From Calamus simplicifolius (lineage: Eukaryota > Streptophyta > Magnoliopsida > Arecales > Arecaceae): a stretch of DNA of 64,000 nt. The translations under genes and the position numbers were made by a program. This document shows positions 22,345 through 33,687 of the stretch, one piece after another. The notes beneath the pieces were generated by a model, which was not told where the DNA came from, ran no database searches, and worked only from the letters and a program-made list of their open reading frames with translations. The stretch covers positions 612,318 to 676,317 of the forward strand of contig UESW01004379.1 in NCBI GenBank assembly GCA_900491605.1, read 5' to 3'. Position 1 is the first letter of the stretch. Every line of letters begins with the position of its first letter.

Positions 22345-23848
22345 GTGGAGGAGGAGGTTGTGAAGTTCGGGCTGGCGGTCACCTCCTTGTTGTTGTGGCT
22401 CGGGCGCCCTCCTGAACTGATTCAGTCACCCCCGCTGGATCAGTCTCTCGATTTCGTTTTTCAGTTGCCAGCACTCCTCAGTGTCGTGGCCGTGCTCCCG
22501 GTGGTAACGGCAGTACTTGGTAGGATCTCTTCGGGTCGGGTTCCCTCGGAGAGGTATTGGCCGGGGGAGCTGGCGCTCTATCTCCATGAGGATTTGCGCC
22601 CGAGCACGGTCAACGGAGTGTAGTGGTTGAATCGCCTGGGAGGGCTCCGGGAGCGATTCCTTGGTGGCAGCGGAGGGACTCTCTGGCGGCGAGGCGGACT
22701 TGGTCGCCGGGCGGGACGGTGCCTGTCGGGGACTTTGGGCTCCTTCTTCTTTGCCTGCTCAGCGCAGGCAACCCTCCGTGATTCTTCAACCCTAGCGTAC
22801 TTGTCCGCCAGGGCCATCATATCAGAGAGGCTGGGGGGGTAGCTGACCTCCATAGCTAGGTAGAAGTCGCTTTCCTTCGAAACTCCCCCCGCCAAAGCAG
22901 ACATGGCCACCTCATGATTAAGGTGGTCCACTTCCAACATGGCCTTATTGAAACGGCCAAGGTAATTCCTCAAGGACTCCCCCTCTCTCTGCTTAACTTC
23001 GGAGAGGGAGTCGGACCTTCGTCGGTGGCGGCGACTGCTGACGAACTGGCCAATAAAAAGGCGGCTCAGCTCGTCGAATGAATCAACAGAACCTGGCTTC
23101 AAAGCATTGAACCAGGTTCGGGCGGATCCTCTGAGGGTGGAGGGGAAGGCGCGACAGAGGACCGCATCAGATGCCCCGTGGAACATCATGATCGACCGGA
23201 AGCTGCTGAGATGGTCATCCGGGTCAGAGGAGCCGTGATAGGGTTCGACGGCTGGTAACTTGACATGGGAGGGAATCACTTCCTCCATGATCCTCTTAGA
23301 GAAAGGGATGCCCTGCTCCGCCTTGGGCTGGGGCGGATGGGCCTGCTTGGCGGCATCCAGTTCTTGTCGCATTTCCTGGATCTGACGACGGATCTCCTCT
23401 TCGCCAGCCAGGGGAGGAGCTGGGCGAGAAGATCGCAGAGATGGCGTCGAATCATAGTGGGAGGTCACCGGTGAGAGAGACCGGGCTCGCCGAGATCTGG
23501 GAGGATCTCCGTTGTGGCTGCCCTGCGGGACTGGCTTGTCCCCTCTAGGTCGATGTGGGGGGTCCGCGGATTTGTGCGGACTGGAGGAGGAAGTCGCCGG
23601 CGAAGAAGGAACCGCCGCTTCCTTATGAAAGTGTGGAACAGGAGGAGCTGCAAGGCGCTCCTGGACCAGATGGGTCAGAGTTTGAACTTGTTGGACCAGC
23701 GAAGCAAACTGGTCCTGGGTCACCGGATGGCAGGCGGTGACGGGGTTTCGACTGGTGGTGGTTGCGGCGCTACACCGCTCGTTGGATCAGGCCTCTGGGA
23801 AGCGACCTGATCTTGAGCTTCTGAGGTTGCTCTTCTCCGGTTGGCCAT
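22345..23848 (-). pseudogene. Gypsy/Tat gag polyprotein
   Basis: ATG at 23848 opens MANRRRATSEAQDQVA. The frame meets TGA near 23726 and continues one base off as TQDQFASLVQQVQTLTHLV. The capsid core includes YHGSSDPDDHLSSFRSIM, CRAFPSTLRGSARTWFNAL and REGESLRNYLGRFNKAML. An arginine/proline-rich linker follows, then after a frameshift near 22600 the knuckle YCRYHREHGHDTEECWQLK at about 22455-22515. The family's usual layout is retained. Gag forms the virus-like particle of the element. Confidence 0.9.
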
Positions 23849-23913
23849 TAGAGAGGTTCTGCTCCGGATTTGGATCCTTATCTCCTCTTTTCAAGTTTTA
23901 ATGGGACTTGAGG

Positions 23914-23931
23914 CCCTTCCTCTAGCGCCAA
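23914..23931 (-). other. Primer-binding site of the Tat element
   Basis: On the minus strand, TTGGCGCTAGAGGAAGGG begins two bases after the LTR end at 23934. The matching tRNA is not assigned. Confidence 0.65.
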
Positions 23932-24582
23932 TCTGTTGCCGCCGGGATCCATCCTCCGACTCGGGCGCGGTCGATCTCCAAACAAGAGGGGGCGGACCTG
24001 CACAAAAGTCCTCGCGCGAGAGGCGTTGGGGGTGGCCCTCCGCGGAAGACCCTCCGACGCTCAAGTCAGTGGAGAAGAAATCGACGATCAACCAGATAAC
24101 GGGGAGGTGGATCTCTCCGGGAGGCCTCTCCGGGGACGGCCAATCGGGAGCTCTAGAAGGCAAGAGCACCGACGAGCTGCCGGCGTGAGGGCAGGAGGGT
24201 GAGAGCGCACGTATGAGTGTGCGTCCAAGAGCGCGTACCTGAGGGAATCTGCCAGTGTGGTAGTTATAGGCTGTCACCTGTGTCTTGAGCGCCTTCTGGA
24301 AGGTTCAGAGGTTGTTAGGATACGGAGGTGGATAGAATCAGGCCGTTGGAATCCATATCCTGTTTGTTAGGGGATCGACGGCCAGGAGAGCTTCTTGATG
24401 ACTGAGATCTGGCTGAGTAGACCTGGGGTAGTTATGATAGGTCCTAGGCCACGTTTCGACATGATTCCTTGTCTAGGATGTCGTTTTGGTAAGCTTGGGC
24501 TCTCCCGCGTCAGGTTCCGCGGAGGTGGGTATTGGATTGTGGGTTGCTTAACGAAGCCGGGCCATGGCAACTCGGGGGGAAA

Positions 24583-24890
24583 CGAGCTACGGAAGCCCGG
24601 GAAGGCCGAGCTACGAAAGCCCGGGAGGGCCGAGCTATGGAAGCCCGGAGGGCCGAGCTACGAAAGCCCGAGAAGGCCGAGCTATGGAAGCCCGGGAAGG
24701 CCGAGCTACGGAAGCCCGGAGGGGCCGAGCTATGGAAGCCCGGAAGGGTCGAGCTACGGAAGCCCGGAGGGGCCGCGCTACGGAAGCCCGGAGGGCCGAG
24801 CTACGGAAGCCCGGAGGGGCCGAGCTACGGAAGCCCGGGAAGGCCGAGCTATGGAAGCCCGGGAAGACCGAGCTACGGAAGCCCAGAAAA
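24583..24890 (+). repeat. Tandem array of about 13 units, 23-25 bp
   Basis: Units of the type GAGCTACGGAAGCCCGG plus GAAGGCC repeat 13 times. Because 24 is a multiple of three, all three plus frames stay open and give repeats such as GRPSYGSP and EGRATEAR. These are artefacts of periodicity, not proteins. The array occupies the U3 part of the LTR. Confidence 0.95.
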
Positions 24891-24952
24891 GATGAAGAGA
24901 GGAGGTTCGGCCTTAGCCGCCTCGCACGGATATTGATGCAATGACGATTTTA

Positions 24953-24987
24953 CCCCCCCCCTCCCCCCCCCCCCCCCCCCCCCCCCC
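24953..24987 (+). repeat. Long cytosine run
   Basis: Nine C, one T, then 25 C, near the U3 end of the LTR. Its true length is doubtful because such runs are hard to sequence. Confidence 0.9.
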
Positions 24988-24991
24988 AACA

Positions 24992-25759
24992 CTATCATAC
25001 AACTTTATATGAGCTTTTTTTCAACAATTTGATATTTAAACAAAGAATGACATATACATGGCATGTGTCGTGTGAGAAGAATTTAAGAATTTTTCATAAG
25101 AAGATATATTCTCAAAGACCACTTTTGCATAAAATTATTGCTTCCTTTATTTTGTGGGGTAATTTCTGCTTTATAAAGTTAATAGATTCCCATTGGAGCA
25201 TTGTAATATATTTTTCTCCATCTCAATTCCTTCAAACAATTTTTAATTCTACTGCTTTACTCTTAAAAAAAAAATCAGATGAAGAATATACTATTATACT
25301 TAGGACAAAACATTGTTTTAATTCAGATTGGTTCCACTAGCCTTATTTTGACATTTGTGGATTTACCCCCCATTTTGACTAGTAAACGAAAACTTCCAAA
25401 TCCAAACTTCAAAGGTGAACGTGGGATGATGGATGGGGGCCACATAGATCTAAGAACCATGCTGAAAGATTCTTTAGAAGTAGAACTCAACATTTAAAAC
25501 GGGCTCTGTTGTGATGTTGGGTTTGGGCCAATCAAAGCTAGATTCAAAAATCTCGATCCAATCCACATCCAACACGATCCAATCCAAATCTTAGGGCCCA
25601 AGCTAAGCTAATTCATGTGTGGATTAACCCAATCCTCTTGCGGGCCAATATGGCATTGGATTGACAAGAAAATTAGGCTGAAACCTCCTTCATTAGCTTG
25701 CCCTGGGAGGCAGCCTTATTCTTGTCCCTTGTTGCATTCCATTCAATTAGAAGTTCTTA
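24992..25759. other. Unassigned intergenic sequence
   Basis: No gene recognised. 25501-25690 carries short repeats such as GATCCAATCC. It ends in the TTA (25757-25759) that flanks the next MITE. Confidence 0.5.
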
Positions 25760-26083
25760 GGTAATGTTTGATAGAAAAAATACTATCTCTGGATAAGTGT
25801 ACGGGATATAGTTTATTCTTTGGCTATCCCTATAAATATCCTCTGGCTATCCCATTGATCATATCAAATGCAAAAAGGTAAATCCATAGGATAACTTTTT
25901 TTTACTCTTATTTGGAGGGATAACCAGCTATTCGTGTATTTTCTAGGAAATAAATTGAGAGGATAACCCATGATTAACCATGGATTATCCCTCTGATTAA
26001 CTTTATTCCCAGCTATCCTTTATAGTTATACTTTTGGGAATAAGATGGGATATCCCCTCTTATTCTTTATTTCAAACATAGCC
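25760..26083. mobile_element. PIF/Harbinger-type (Tourist-like) MITE
   Basis: Ends GGTAATGTTTGATAG and, on the opposite strand, GGCTATGTTTGAAATA form imperfect terminal repeats. The element is flanked by TTA on both sides (25757-25759 and 26084-26086), the 3 bp duplication typical of Harbinger transposition. Inside, GGATAACC-type words appear in both orientations. It is non-coding. Confidence 0.8.
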
Positions 26084-26589
26084 TTAATGTCGCTCTCCAC
26101 AGCCTGCATGATGGCCATGACCACTGTGCCATCGATAACAATTTTTTCATTGATGAAGAACATGACTTATAATTTTCAAGAATTGGGTATTCTTTATGTA
26201 AACATTTATACTATTACGTATTTAGTTCCATATCGATTATTTATTGAGAAGGTTCTATGTACTTATATAAAATTAAAGAGCCCAAATAAACCTTTTAGAC
26301 TAGTCTTTTTTAGGTGAAATCCCAAGTTATTGCAAATGGCACCAAAGTTGATCATAATGGCCCATATAGATCAAGGGATGGTAAAGATGAACTATATGCA
26401 TTTGTGATTGAATTTGAAGATTTTAGATATTTATAAAATATTAAGGAGTCCAAATAAATCTGCTTCATTAGTCTTTTTAAGTGAGATTTTAGATAATGAT
26501 AGTTTAAGTACTCTTCTATGAAAAATACATATCTACAGGTCATAGTAGTTGTACTCAAGAAGTTGAAAATATTCGCTTAGCTTGTACTC
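26084..26589. other. Unassigned AT-rich sequence
   Basis: No gene or element boundary seen. A short stretch (about 26285-26310 and 26445-26475: GAGCCCAAATAAA and GAGTCCAAATAAA, then CTTTT/AGGTGA) occurs twice, hinting at an old duplication. Confidence 0.4.
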
Positions 26590-27050
26590 AGAAACAAACT
26601 TGGTACTTAAGAAGTTGAAAGTATTCACTTGGCTTGCACTTAAGAACAAACTTAACACTGATAAATTGTTAACAAAGTATGTATATTATGGTCAATTAGC
26701 TCAAGTTGCCTTCTTTGTAGAGCTCAATTGGGATCAGCGTCACACCCCTTTCTTAGATAACTTTTTTTCTAAAGAAATGAATGCCAAAGTTTTCAACTAT
26801 TTTTAGTCCCCCAAAAGATCAAAAGCTTTTATGATCTTTAGACTACCTGAAGAAGGAGATCTATATACGGTTTCAGATCATAGACTTGCTTGGGACCAAC
26901 TTGTTTGGACAATCTGGTGGCACATACGGAAGAAAATGCCAGAATTTAATTTCACTACTAAACCTCTTCCACAGCAGCTACTTCTCTCAAGCATTTGTAT
27001 TGCTATCATTCTTGGAGCTTTTTTTTTTTTTAAAACCTTGTGAATGCTCT
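26590..27050 (+). pseudogene. LINE 3' remnant (zf-RVT region)
   Basis: The frame LKKLKVFTWLALKNKLNTDK resembles the conserved KVFTWLALHNRLLTADNL segment preceding the zinc-binding domain at the C-terminus of plant L1-type reverse transcriptases. Farther on, a W-D-x-L-x-W-x-I-W-W-x-x-RKK segment fits the region behind it. Cysteines expected in the zinc-binding motif are lost, and several frames are needed. A T/A-rich stretch follows near 27020. Confidence 0.45.
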
Positions 27051-28531
27051 TGTAGGCTTATTTCATTTTCTTAACCAATTTCCTGGGTTCTTCCCTCTTC
27101 GTAATTACATCAAAACTAGGAGATTGTTTCTGTTGGCTAATCCCAGTGACTTCTTCGGGATAGACCGAGGCTGTGATCAGTGTATAATTAATTAACAGTC
27201 ATAAGCTACTGCGTTCGTAAGAGCCTTTGCAACCAAAAAGCAATTATCATCAATCCTAACGCATACCCACTCCTCAAATCCAGCTTAATTTTTCGATTTT
27301 ATGGCTTGCTATTTCCTTATGAAATATGTTGCCTCCAATCATTTACTACAATTTTGCCCTTCACTTCTTAAATCATTCCTCTGTGATCAAAACCAAGGCC
27401 AACTATGCTCTTACGAATGACGATATGCACAGCAAAGAATCCTGTCCCTAAATTACAAGGCAAGCATGGTTGGATTATGCTACCATTGATGCAACCAGCT
27501 AGCTTCTTGTTTCTAAATTACCTCTATTTCTTTTTAGTTTGGAAAAGGGGTAACCCCTTGTGAGCTTGATGCGCTATACCAGTATCAGTTGTCTTATATT
27601 TGTTATAGAAGTATTCAGTGACTATCTAGTGGGTATGGCAAGTTCTATAGACGTGTCAAAACGATTGGATGGATGCATGGTCCGTCGCATGCCAACATGG
27701 TGGCCCGTGGCGAGTCCGGCGGACCAAGCATGGCAGGGTATGAATTAATGGATCAAACACGAATTAAATGGGCCTAACATGACACAAATAAAACGGATTA
27801 GTATTTAAAAATATTTTAAAAAATAAAAGGTAGCTAACAATGAATATGAAACGGCATTTTAAGTTTTAGATTTATTATTTAGAATTTTTTTTTAATCCTA
27901 CATTTTAATTATTTTAATTAGATAAATGATAGCTGTTGTATAGCAAGTACATAAAGATAACCCCTGCTAAAAGTTACAATATGTCTGTATTTTTTAAATC
28001 TTGCTTTGATCCTGTGCTATCTCTTCTTTCCTAGCCAACAAAATCTCTGAGGAAGGATAGATTAATGAATATAATACCCACCCGAGTGAATGCAAATCAA
28101 TCGACCTAGATTTGAATCCTTTCAATTATATTAACCCTTGCAAGGAGCTCTTGCATTCTTCAACATCTATGGTGGTATTTGCTAAGAGCATAACGAAAAT
28201 TATTCTGTGGCATAGTTATGCTAGGTTCTATTTGATTGTCAAAATTTTTAGAATAGGTTAAAATTTTAAACTAGTTATTAATATTTTAAAATAAAAATTA
28301 TCATTGATATGTTATAGTTTATTTGTTGATAATTTTAATATGTTAAATATAATATCAATATTAAAGAGGAATAGTACATAACATATATTGATATTTTGCA
28401 TTATAATATTAATCTTAAATATTAATATGATGTTATTATTATATATATAATGAATATATTAATGTAATATTAATGCTAAGAATTTACTATATTTAATATG
28501 AAATAATTAATGAACATAAGAGTATTATATT
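27051..28531. other. Unassigned AT-rich intergenic sequence
   Basis: No gene seen. 27645-27800 resembles the start of a hAT-type MITE (AGACGTGTCAAAACGATTGG) but no matching right end was found. 28230-28530 is very AT-rich, with repeated ATATTAAT words. Confidence 0.4.
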
Positions 28532-29727
28532 TGATGGGGCCAGTAGACCCCATGGGCAAAGGTGATCACACTCGAGTCGGACCCTAGTTGGCCTTGGCAA
28601 GTCAGCCCATCCTCGTCGGCCTCGCCCATTCTTGCCGACCTCAGCTCGTCCTAGTCGGCCTCGGTTCTCGTTGGCCTCGCCCATCCTCGCCGGCCTCGGC
28701 TCATCCTAGTCGGCCTCGATTCGTCCTAGTCAGCTTCGGCAAGTTGGCCTCGGTTCTTGCCGGCCTCGCTCATTCTCGCTGGCCTCGCCCATCCTCGCCG
28801 GCCTTGGCTCGTCCTAGTCGGCCTCGGTTCTCACCGGCCTCGCCCATTCTCGCTGGCCTCGCCCATCCTCGTCGGGCCTCAGCTCGTTCTAGTCAACCTC
28901 GGTTCTCGCCGGCCTCGCCCATCCTCGCCAGCCTCGACTCGTCTTAGTTGGCCTCAGTTCTCGCCGGCCTCACCCATCTTGACCGGCCTCGGCTCGTTTC
29001 ACTTGGCCCCAACTTCCTAGGCGCGGCCTTCCTTCAGACTTGATCCCAGCTTCCTAGGCGGCCCTTCCTCCAAACTCGCCCCAGCTTCCTAGGCAGCCCT
29101 TCCTCCGGACTCGGCCCCAAAGTTAGCCTTCTCTACTCTGCCTCGGAGTCAACCTTCTCTACTCAGCACCGACCCTAGAGTCAACCACGGCGCCCACATG
29201 GTCCACTACCGACTGCAACCGCCATGTGGCCCACCTACCACCTACGGTCTTGTGTGGCCCACGATATCTGGTAAGCCCCGTAATGATCGCCCACGATATC
29301 TGGCAAGCCCCGTAATGACCACCTACGCCCTGCAAGCATGCAACAGCCAGCTGTAGCCATTCACATTAGATGGGGCACGACCTGCAGCTCTGACGGGTGG
29401 TTTCACTTCGAATCTCATAGACTCTAAACGTCAATAAAATGGGTAAAAGGAACCCTCGATGAGGTAAGAAACTCACAACACTCCTAAATGCTCATAGTCG
29501 CTCAAACAGAGGATCTCTAGGCCTCTCTCTCTTTCGAGTTTTCTCAAGCTCACGGTTGTTGCCTAGAGCACTAACTTGAGCGTCAGAGGGTCCCTGTCGA
29601 AATCTTCGGTCCTCGAAACTTTTTGCATGCTCCTGAACGAGAGAAGCTCACCGGAAGATCTTGAGCTCACCGAAGAAGGCGATCGAACGCTCGCAGAACG
29701 TTCGAGGAAGATGATATGGCTATAATA
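28532..29727 (+). mobile_element. Solo LTR of a Tat-like element
   Basis: Starts TGATGGGGCCAGTAGACCCC, like the reverse complement of the LTR ends at 30921 and 33246. It ends GGCTATAATA, which aligns with GGCAACAACA of those LTRs if C has become T. The flanks ATATT (28527-28531) and ATATT (29728-29732) form a perfect 5 bp target-site duplication. No internal sequence is attached, so it is a solo LTR formed by recombination. Confidence 0.85.
28590..29010 (+). repeat. GGCCTCG-type tandem array in U3
   Basis: Imperfect units of roughly 30-40 bp built from GTCGGCCTCG, CCCATCCTCGCC and CTCGTCCTA. Open frames across it (28588-29020) come from the periodic sequence. Confidence 0.85.
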
Positions 29728-29920
29728 ATATTGTATACTATACATATCATAAAGAGATAATATAAATTAATTTCAAAGACAACTTAAAATGGTGAAATAG
29801 ATACGAAGAAAGGGTATAAGCCTTTTACCAAATAGATATGGAATACTTTATATCTAAAGGATATATATAAGATGGTTTGGCCGGGCACAGTCTATTTTAA
29901 ATAGATGTCTATTTTGTAAG

Positions 29921-30921
29921 TGTTGTTGTAAGATGACTCTCTTCGAACGTTTGCGAGCATCCGGTCGCCTCCTCCAGTTAGCTCAGGATCCTTCAGCGAG
30001 CTCTTCGTGACTTGGAGCCTACAAAAAGTTTCAAGGACCGAAGATTTCGGCGGGAACCCTCCGACGTCAAGTCAGTGCTCTGGGCGGAGGAAGCTCGAAA
30101 GAGAGAAGAGGAGAGATTCTTAGAGTCGTGCTCTCCGTGAGCAAGAATAAGTGTTTAGGAGTGTTGTGAGATAGTTGGAGTTACCTAGACGGGGTCTCTC
30201 TTACCCAATTTATAGATGCTTAGAGTCTATCTGGTTTGAGTGGTTGAGGCTTCATAATGATGACTTTTTGTGGATGAAATGTATGCTTGTAAGATTTGAG
30301 GTGCTGCCACTTGTCAAAGCATTTATGGTGATGGCAGCATTGATGAGGCTTGCTTTCTTTTTGGCATGTCAGGGCTGAAGGTCAAGCCTCGTCAGAGTCG
30401 GTGGCTGCAGCTGGTTGGTGGGTGAGTCTCATTAAAAATGGGTGGCCTCTTGATTATCCTGTACCGCCCCTTACGCCAGCTTTTCTTAGTGCCAACATGG
30501 CAACCATAAATGCCTTAATGCAGGGGAGAGAATATGGCAATAAATGCCTTAGAGCAAGCATGTAGTGAGATGTACATTGTTGTCATAAAACTATAAATGC
30601 CTTAGTGCAAGATATATAACGTGGCCACGGGAGCCGAGTAGAAGAAGACCGCAACCAACTTAAAAGTCGAAGGCTGACTTGGGGAGGCCAACTTGGGAGG
30701 CTGTCGAGGAACTGGGCCGACCTGGGGAGGCCGACTTGGGAGGCCGTTGAGGAACTGGGCCGCCTTGGGAGGCCGCCTAGGATGGGGCCGACTTGGAAGG
30801 CCGAGATGGGAGGCCGCCTTAGATTGGAGCCGACTTGGGAGGCTAAGATGGGAGGCTATTGAGGATAGGGCCATCCAGAACATGCTGTCATCGTTGCTCA
30901 TGGGGTTAACTGGCCCCATCA
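29921..30921 (-). repeat. 3' LTR of the deleted Tat-like element
   Basis: Shares CGAACGTTTGCGAGC, CCTCCGACGTCAAGTCAGTGC and the closing GGTTAACTGGCCCCATCA with 32295-33246. A short array of GGCCGACTTGGGAG units fills 30660-30860. Confidence 0.88.
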
Positions 30922-32294
30922 GATTCCCCCCACACTTCTTAAGCTTGTGTGCCCTGCATCAGCTAAGCGAAAGGAGTGTAGAACTTTTACCTTTGCGCCT
31001 ATCTTTTCATGTTAACTTCAATTATGATTCCTTCCAAGTAGGGAAATCCCTTTCCTTTTGCGCTGCCTTGTGCGGACATCTGCACACTCTTTGGAGCCAT
31101 GCTTTTTGCTTGTTCAAGAACTTTTAAGTAAAGTTTGAAGGTAAGTTAATTACCTTCAACCGGCTGAGGGCAGCCAACGATCCTTTATCAATATAGAGTC
31201 CAGAAGTTGATGCCCGTCAACTGTGAGCCGAGGAGTTGGTTTCTCCCATTGTGAGCCGACTTGATTTTTATCTTTTGACATGAAGTTTGAAAGTCTTTTC
31301 GTGGCAATCTGTTGACTTGAGGCTGCTAAGACAGAGATAAAGCCGCTGAGGCTGAGATAAAATTGCCGAAGCAGAAAAAGAGCCGTGAGGGCTGAAATAA
31401 AATTGCCTCGAGTGTTTATGTGCCGGTCCGAGAGGTGACACGAGCGGGTATGGGGCTGTTAGGGTATTGAACCACCTCGGGAGCGTCTCCAAGCCAGACC
31501 AAGTGATGACCCGTTAGCCGCGATGCAGTCGAGCTCCTCCGGAATAGCCTCGAGGGTTTCATGACCGGCTCGAGAGGTGGCTCGAGGTCGCCGAAACCAT
31601 AGGTCTTGAACCGCCTCAGGGGTTTTGCGGCCGGCCCGGGGCTGACCTTATAATCGTAGGACCGTTGAGAGCCTTTTGGAAGGTTTATTTTGTCAGTTTT
31701 CATATAATGCATTCAGACATTAATGAAAAGAAACTTTTTCTCAAAGTGTAGTGTACTTAGCTTTTTCTTTGGAGAAATTTATCTTCTTATGCTTCGTTTG
31801 GGGGCTTCATGTTTGTGGAGTTTGTTGGTGAGCTTGGAAGGGCTCTTTATTGATAGCTCGAGCTTGCTCTTGCTGATGAGCCTTGGAGAGATATGGTGGT
31901 GGCGAGTCTCTCATTAGGAAGATCTCCCACCGGATGCATGATAGCTGGCTTGAGTGGCTACTAAAGGAGCAGCGTAAGCTTTTGTTTATTGCTATGTGGC
32001 CATGGAATATCGCTCCCGCAGCTTTTGGGCAGCTGCCATTAATGCTTGGATCTGCAGGGTGAGGGTGACACGATGTTTTGCTTGAATGTCCTGAACTGGT
32101 GGTGATATTGGAACAGAGAGATGGCCTCCTATTGCTTAGCTCGTTGAGGGTGCCCCCAGCGTTACTAGCGGAAGCCTCTTGGATCTTTGTCATCACCATC
32201 TTTTTTATCCACCATTGTTGTTGTAGAGGGAGTGAGGACTTATAGCTTAGTATTGTAGAACTCTGCTTTCTCCCTCCTTTCTGGTGCGCCAATT
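30922..32294 (-). pseudogene. Interior: gag start joined to 3' spacer
   Basis: Near 32080-32200 the minus strand reads PISPPVQDIQAKHRVTLTLQ and then ALMAAAQKLRE, a plausible N-terminal gag helix region close to the primer-binding site. At 31430-31660 the GGTCTTGAACC...CCTC and GGCCGGCCCGGG motifs resemble the 137 bp array of the large Tat element (52370-53700), which lies downstream of pol. Thus the 5' end of gag is followed almost directly by the 3' spacer: a large internal deletion. Confidence 0.55.
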
Positions 32295-33246
32295 TGTTGT
32301 TGCCAGATGACCCTCCTCGAACGTTTGCGAGCGTCCAGTCGCCTCCTCCAGTTAACCCGAGATTCTCCGGCGAGCTCCCCGCACCTGGGAGCATGCAAAA
32401 AGTCCCGGGGACCAAAGATTCCGGTGGAGACCCTTCGATGCTCAAGTCAGTGCTTTGGACAACAGCCGTAAGCTTGAGAAAGATCGAAAGAAAGAAGAAG
32501 AAAGATGCTTAGAGTCGTGCTCTCTGTGAGCAAGAATGAGCATTTAGGAGTATTGTGATGTAGTTGGAGTTACCTAGTCGGGGTCCCTCCTACCCAATTT
32601 ATATATGCTTAGAGTCTGTCTAGTTTGAGTGGTTGAGGCCTCATAATGATGATTTTTTGTGGATGAAATGTTAGAGCTAATGCTTGTAAGATTTGAGGTG
32701 CTACCACTTGTTAGAGCATTTAGGATGATGGTAGCATTGATGAGGCTTGCTTCCTTTTTGGCATGTCAGGGATGCAGGTCAAGTCCCATCAGAGTGGGTG
32801 GCTGCAACTAGTTGGTGGGTCGAGTCTCATCAAAAATGGGTTGCCTCTTGATTATTCTGTACCGCTCTCTACGCCACCTTTTCTCAGTGCCAACATGGCA
32901 ACCATAAATGCCTTAATGCAGAAAAGAGAATAAGGCAATAAATGCCCTAGAGCAAGCATGTATGGGATGTACGTTGTTGTCATAAAACTATAAATACTTT
33001 GGTGCGAGAGATATAACATGGCTATGGGAGCCGAATAGAAAAAGACCGCAACCAACTTAAAAGTCCAAGGCCGACTTGAGGAGGCCGACTTGGGAGGCCG
33101 ATTAGGATGGAGCCAACTTGGGAGGTCAAGATGGGAGGCCGCCTTGGACTGAAGCCAACTTGGAAGGTCGAGATGAAAGGCCATCGAGGATAGGACCATT
33201 CAAAACATGCTGTCATCATTGCTTATGGGGTTAACTGACCCCATCA
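32295..33246 (-). repeat. 5' LTR of the deleted Tat-like element
   Basis: Partner of 29921-30921; contains the GGCCGACTTG array at 33068-33160, shorter than in the 3' LTR. It adjoins the primer-binding site at 32281-32292. Confidence 0.88.
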
Positions 33247-33687
33247 ATAGCAGTATTTATCTATTATATAAGTGGCGCATAGGTTTTAGGAGGGTGCTGA
33301 GGGTGTCAAGGTGCCACTGTTTTGGCTACTTGCCTTCTTTAAAATCGGTTGGACGGCTTCGCGGGGACCGATTCCTCGGTGGATCCTTCGCTCCCCTTTC
33401 AAACGGGAGACGTGAAAGCTCTCGCACGTCACATGGGGGCGGTTTGCTTGCCCCAATCGCCAAGGCTTCGTTATGTCCAGTCCCTGTTAAAACGAGGGAC
33501 AAATGGCTGCTCCGGGACAATCTGGCAACTTGGTATTGAATAGACCTCTTCAAATTTACGCATTTGGTTAATATATATATATATTTTGTCCATTTCAAAA
33601 CATTTTATTCGAAATTCATTATAGCCCTCCTCCTCCTATCTTCCGTTGTCATACTTTGATCCTTCATATTCTAAGAATATTACATCT
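33247..33687. other. Unassigned intergenic sequence
   Basis: No gene recognised. 33340-33500 is more GC-rich than its surroundings but no open frame there carries a known motif. Confidence 0.4.

Larger units (their letters stand above)
21120..24991 (-). mobile_element. Truncated Gypsy/Tat LTR retrotransposon
   Basis: Minus-strand order from high to low coordinates: 5' LTR (23934-24991), primer-binding site, gag (23848 down to about 22345), protease (22277-21891), RT (21763 to about 21165). RT stops in mid-domain after the DEEKTAF block; RNase H, integrase and the 3' LTR are absent. The long proline-rich gag with a YCRYH...C knuckle and the PBS next to TTGGCGC mark the Tat lineage. Confidence 0.9.
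23934..24991 (-). repeat. 5' LTR of the truncated Tat element
   Basis: In plus orientation it runs from TGTTGCCGCC to CCCAACA, so both ends are TGTTG/CAACA on the element strand. It contains the GACCCTCCGACGCTCAAGTC motif seen in the other Tat LTRs of this window (compare 30057 and 32430). The outer part holds a 24 bp tandem array and a long C run. Confidence 0.75.
29921..33246 (-). mobile_element. Deleted Tat-like LTR element (LARD-like)
   Basis: LTRs of about 1 kb (29921-30921 and 32295-33246) share TGTTGTTG...ACCCCATCA termini. The minus strand has TTGGCGCACCAG directly inside the right LTR (32281-32292), the same primer-binding site as the large Tat element at 47298-62745. A purine tract (30922-30936) lies before the left LTR. 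The interior is only 1.37 kb, so all of pol is gone. Target-site repeats are not evident (GTAAG and ATAGC). Confidence 0.85.

Noticed and set aside
24395..24944. Three plus-strand repeat proteins (GRPSYGSP and related)
   Set aside because: They result from a 24 bp tandem array, whose length keeps all three frames open.
28588..29020. Long plus-strand open frames
   Set aside because: Periodic GGCCTCG sequence in an LTR, with no recognised protein.
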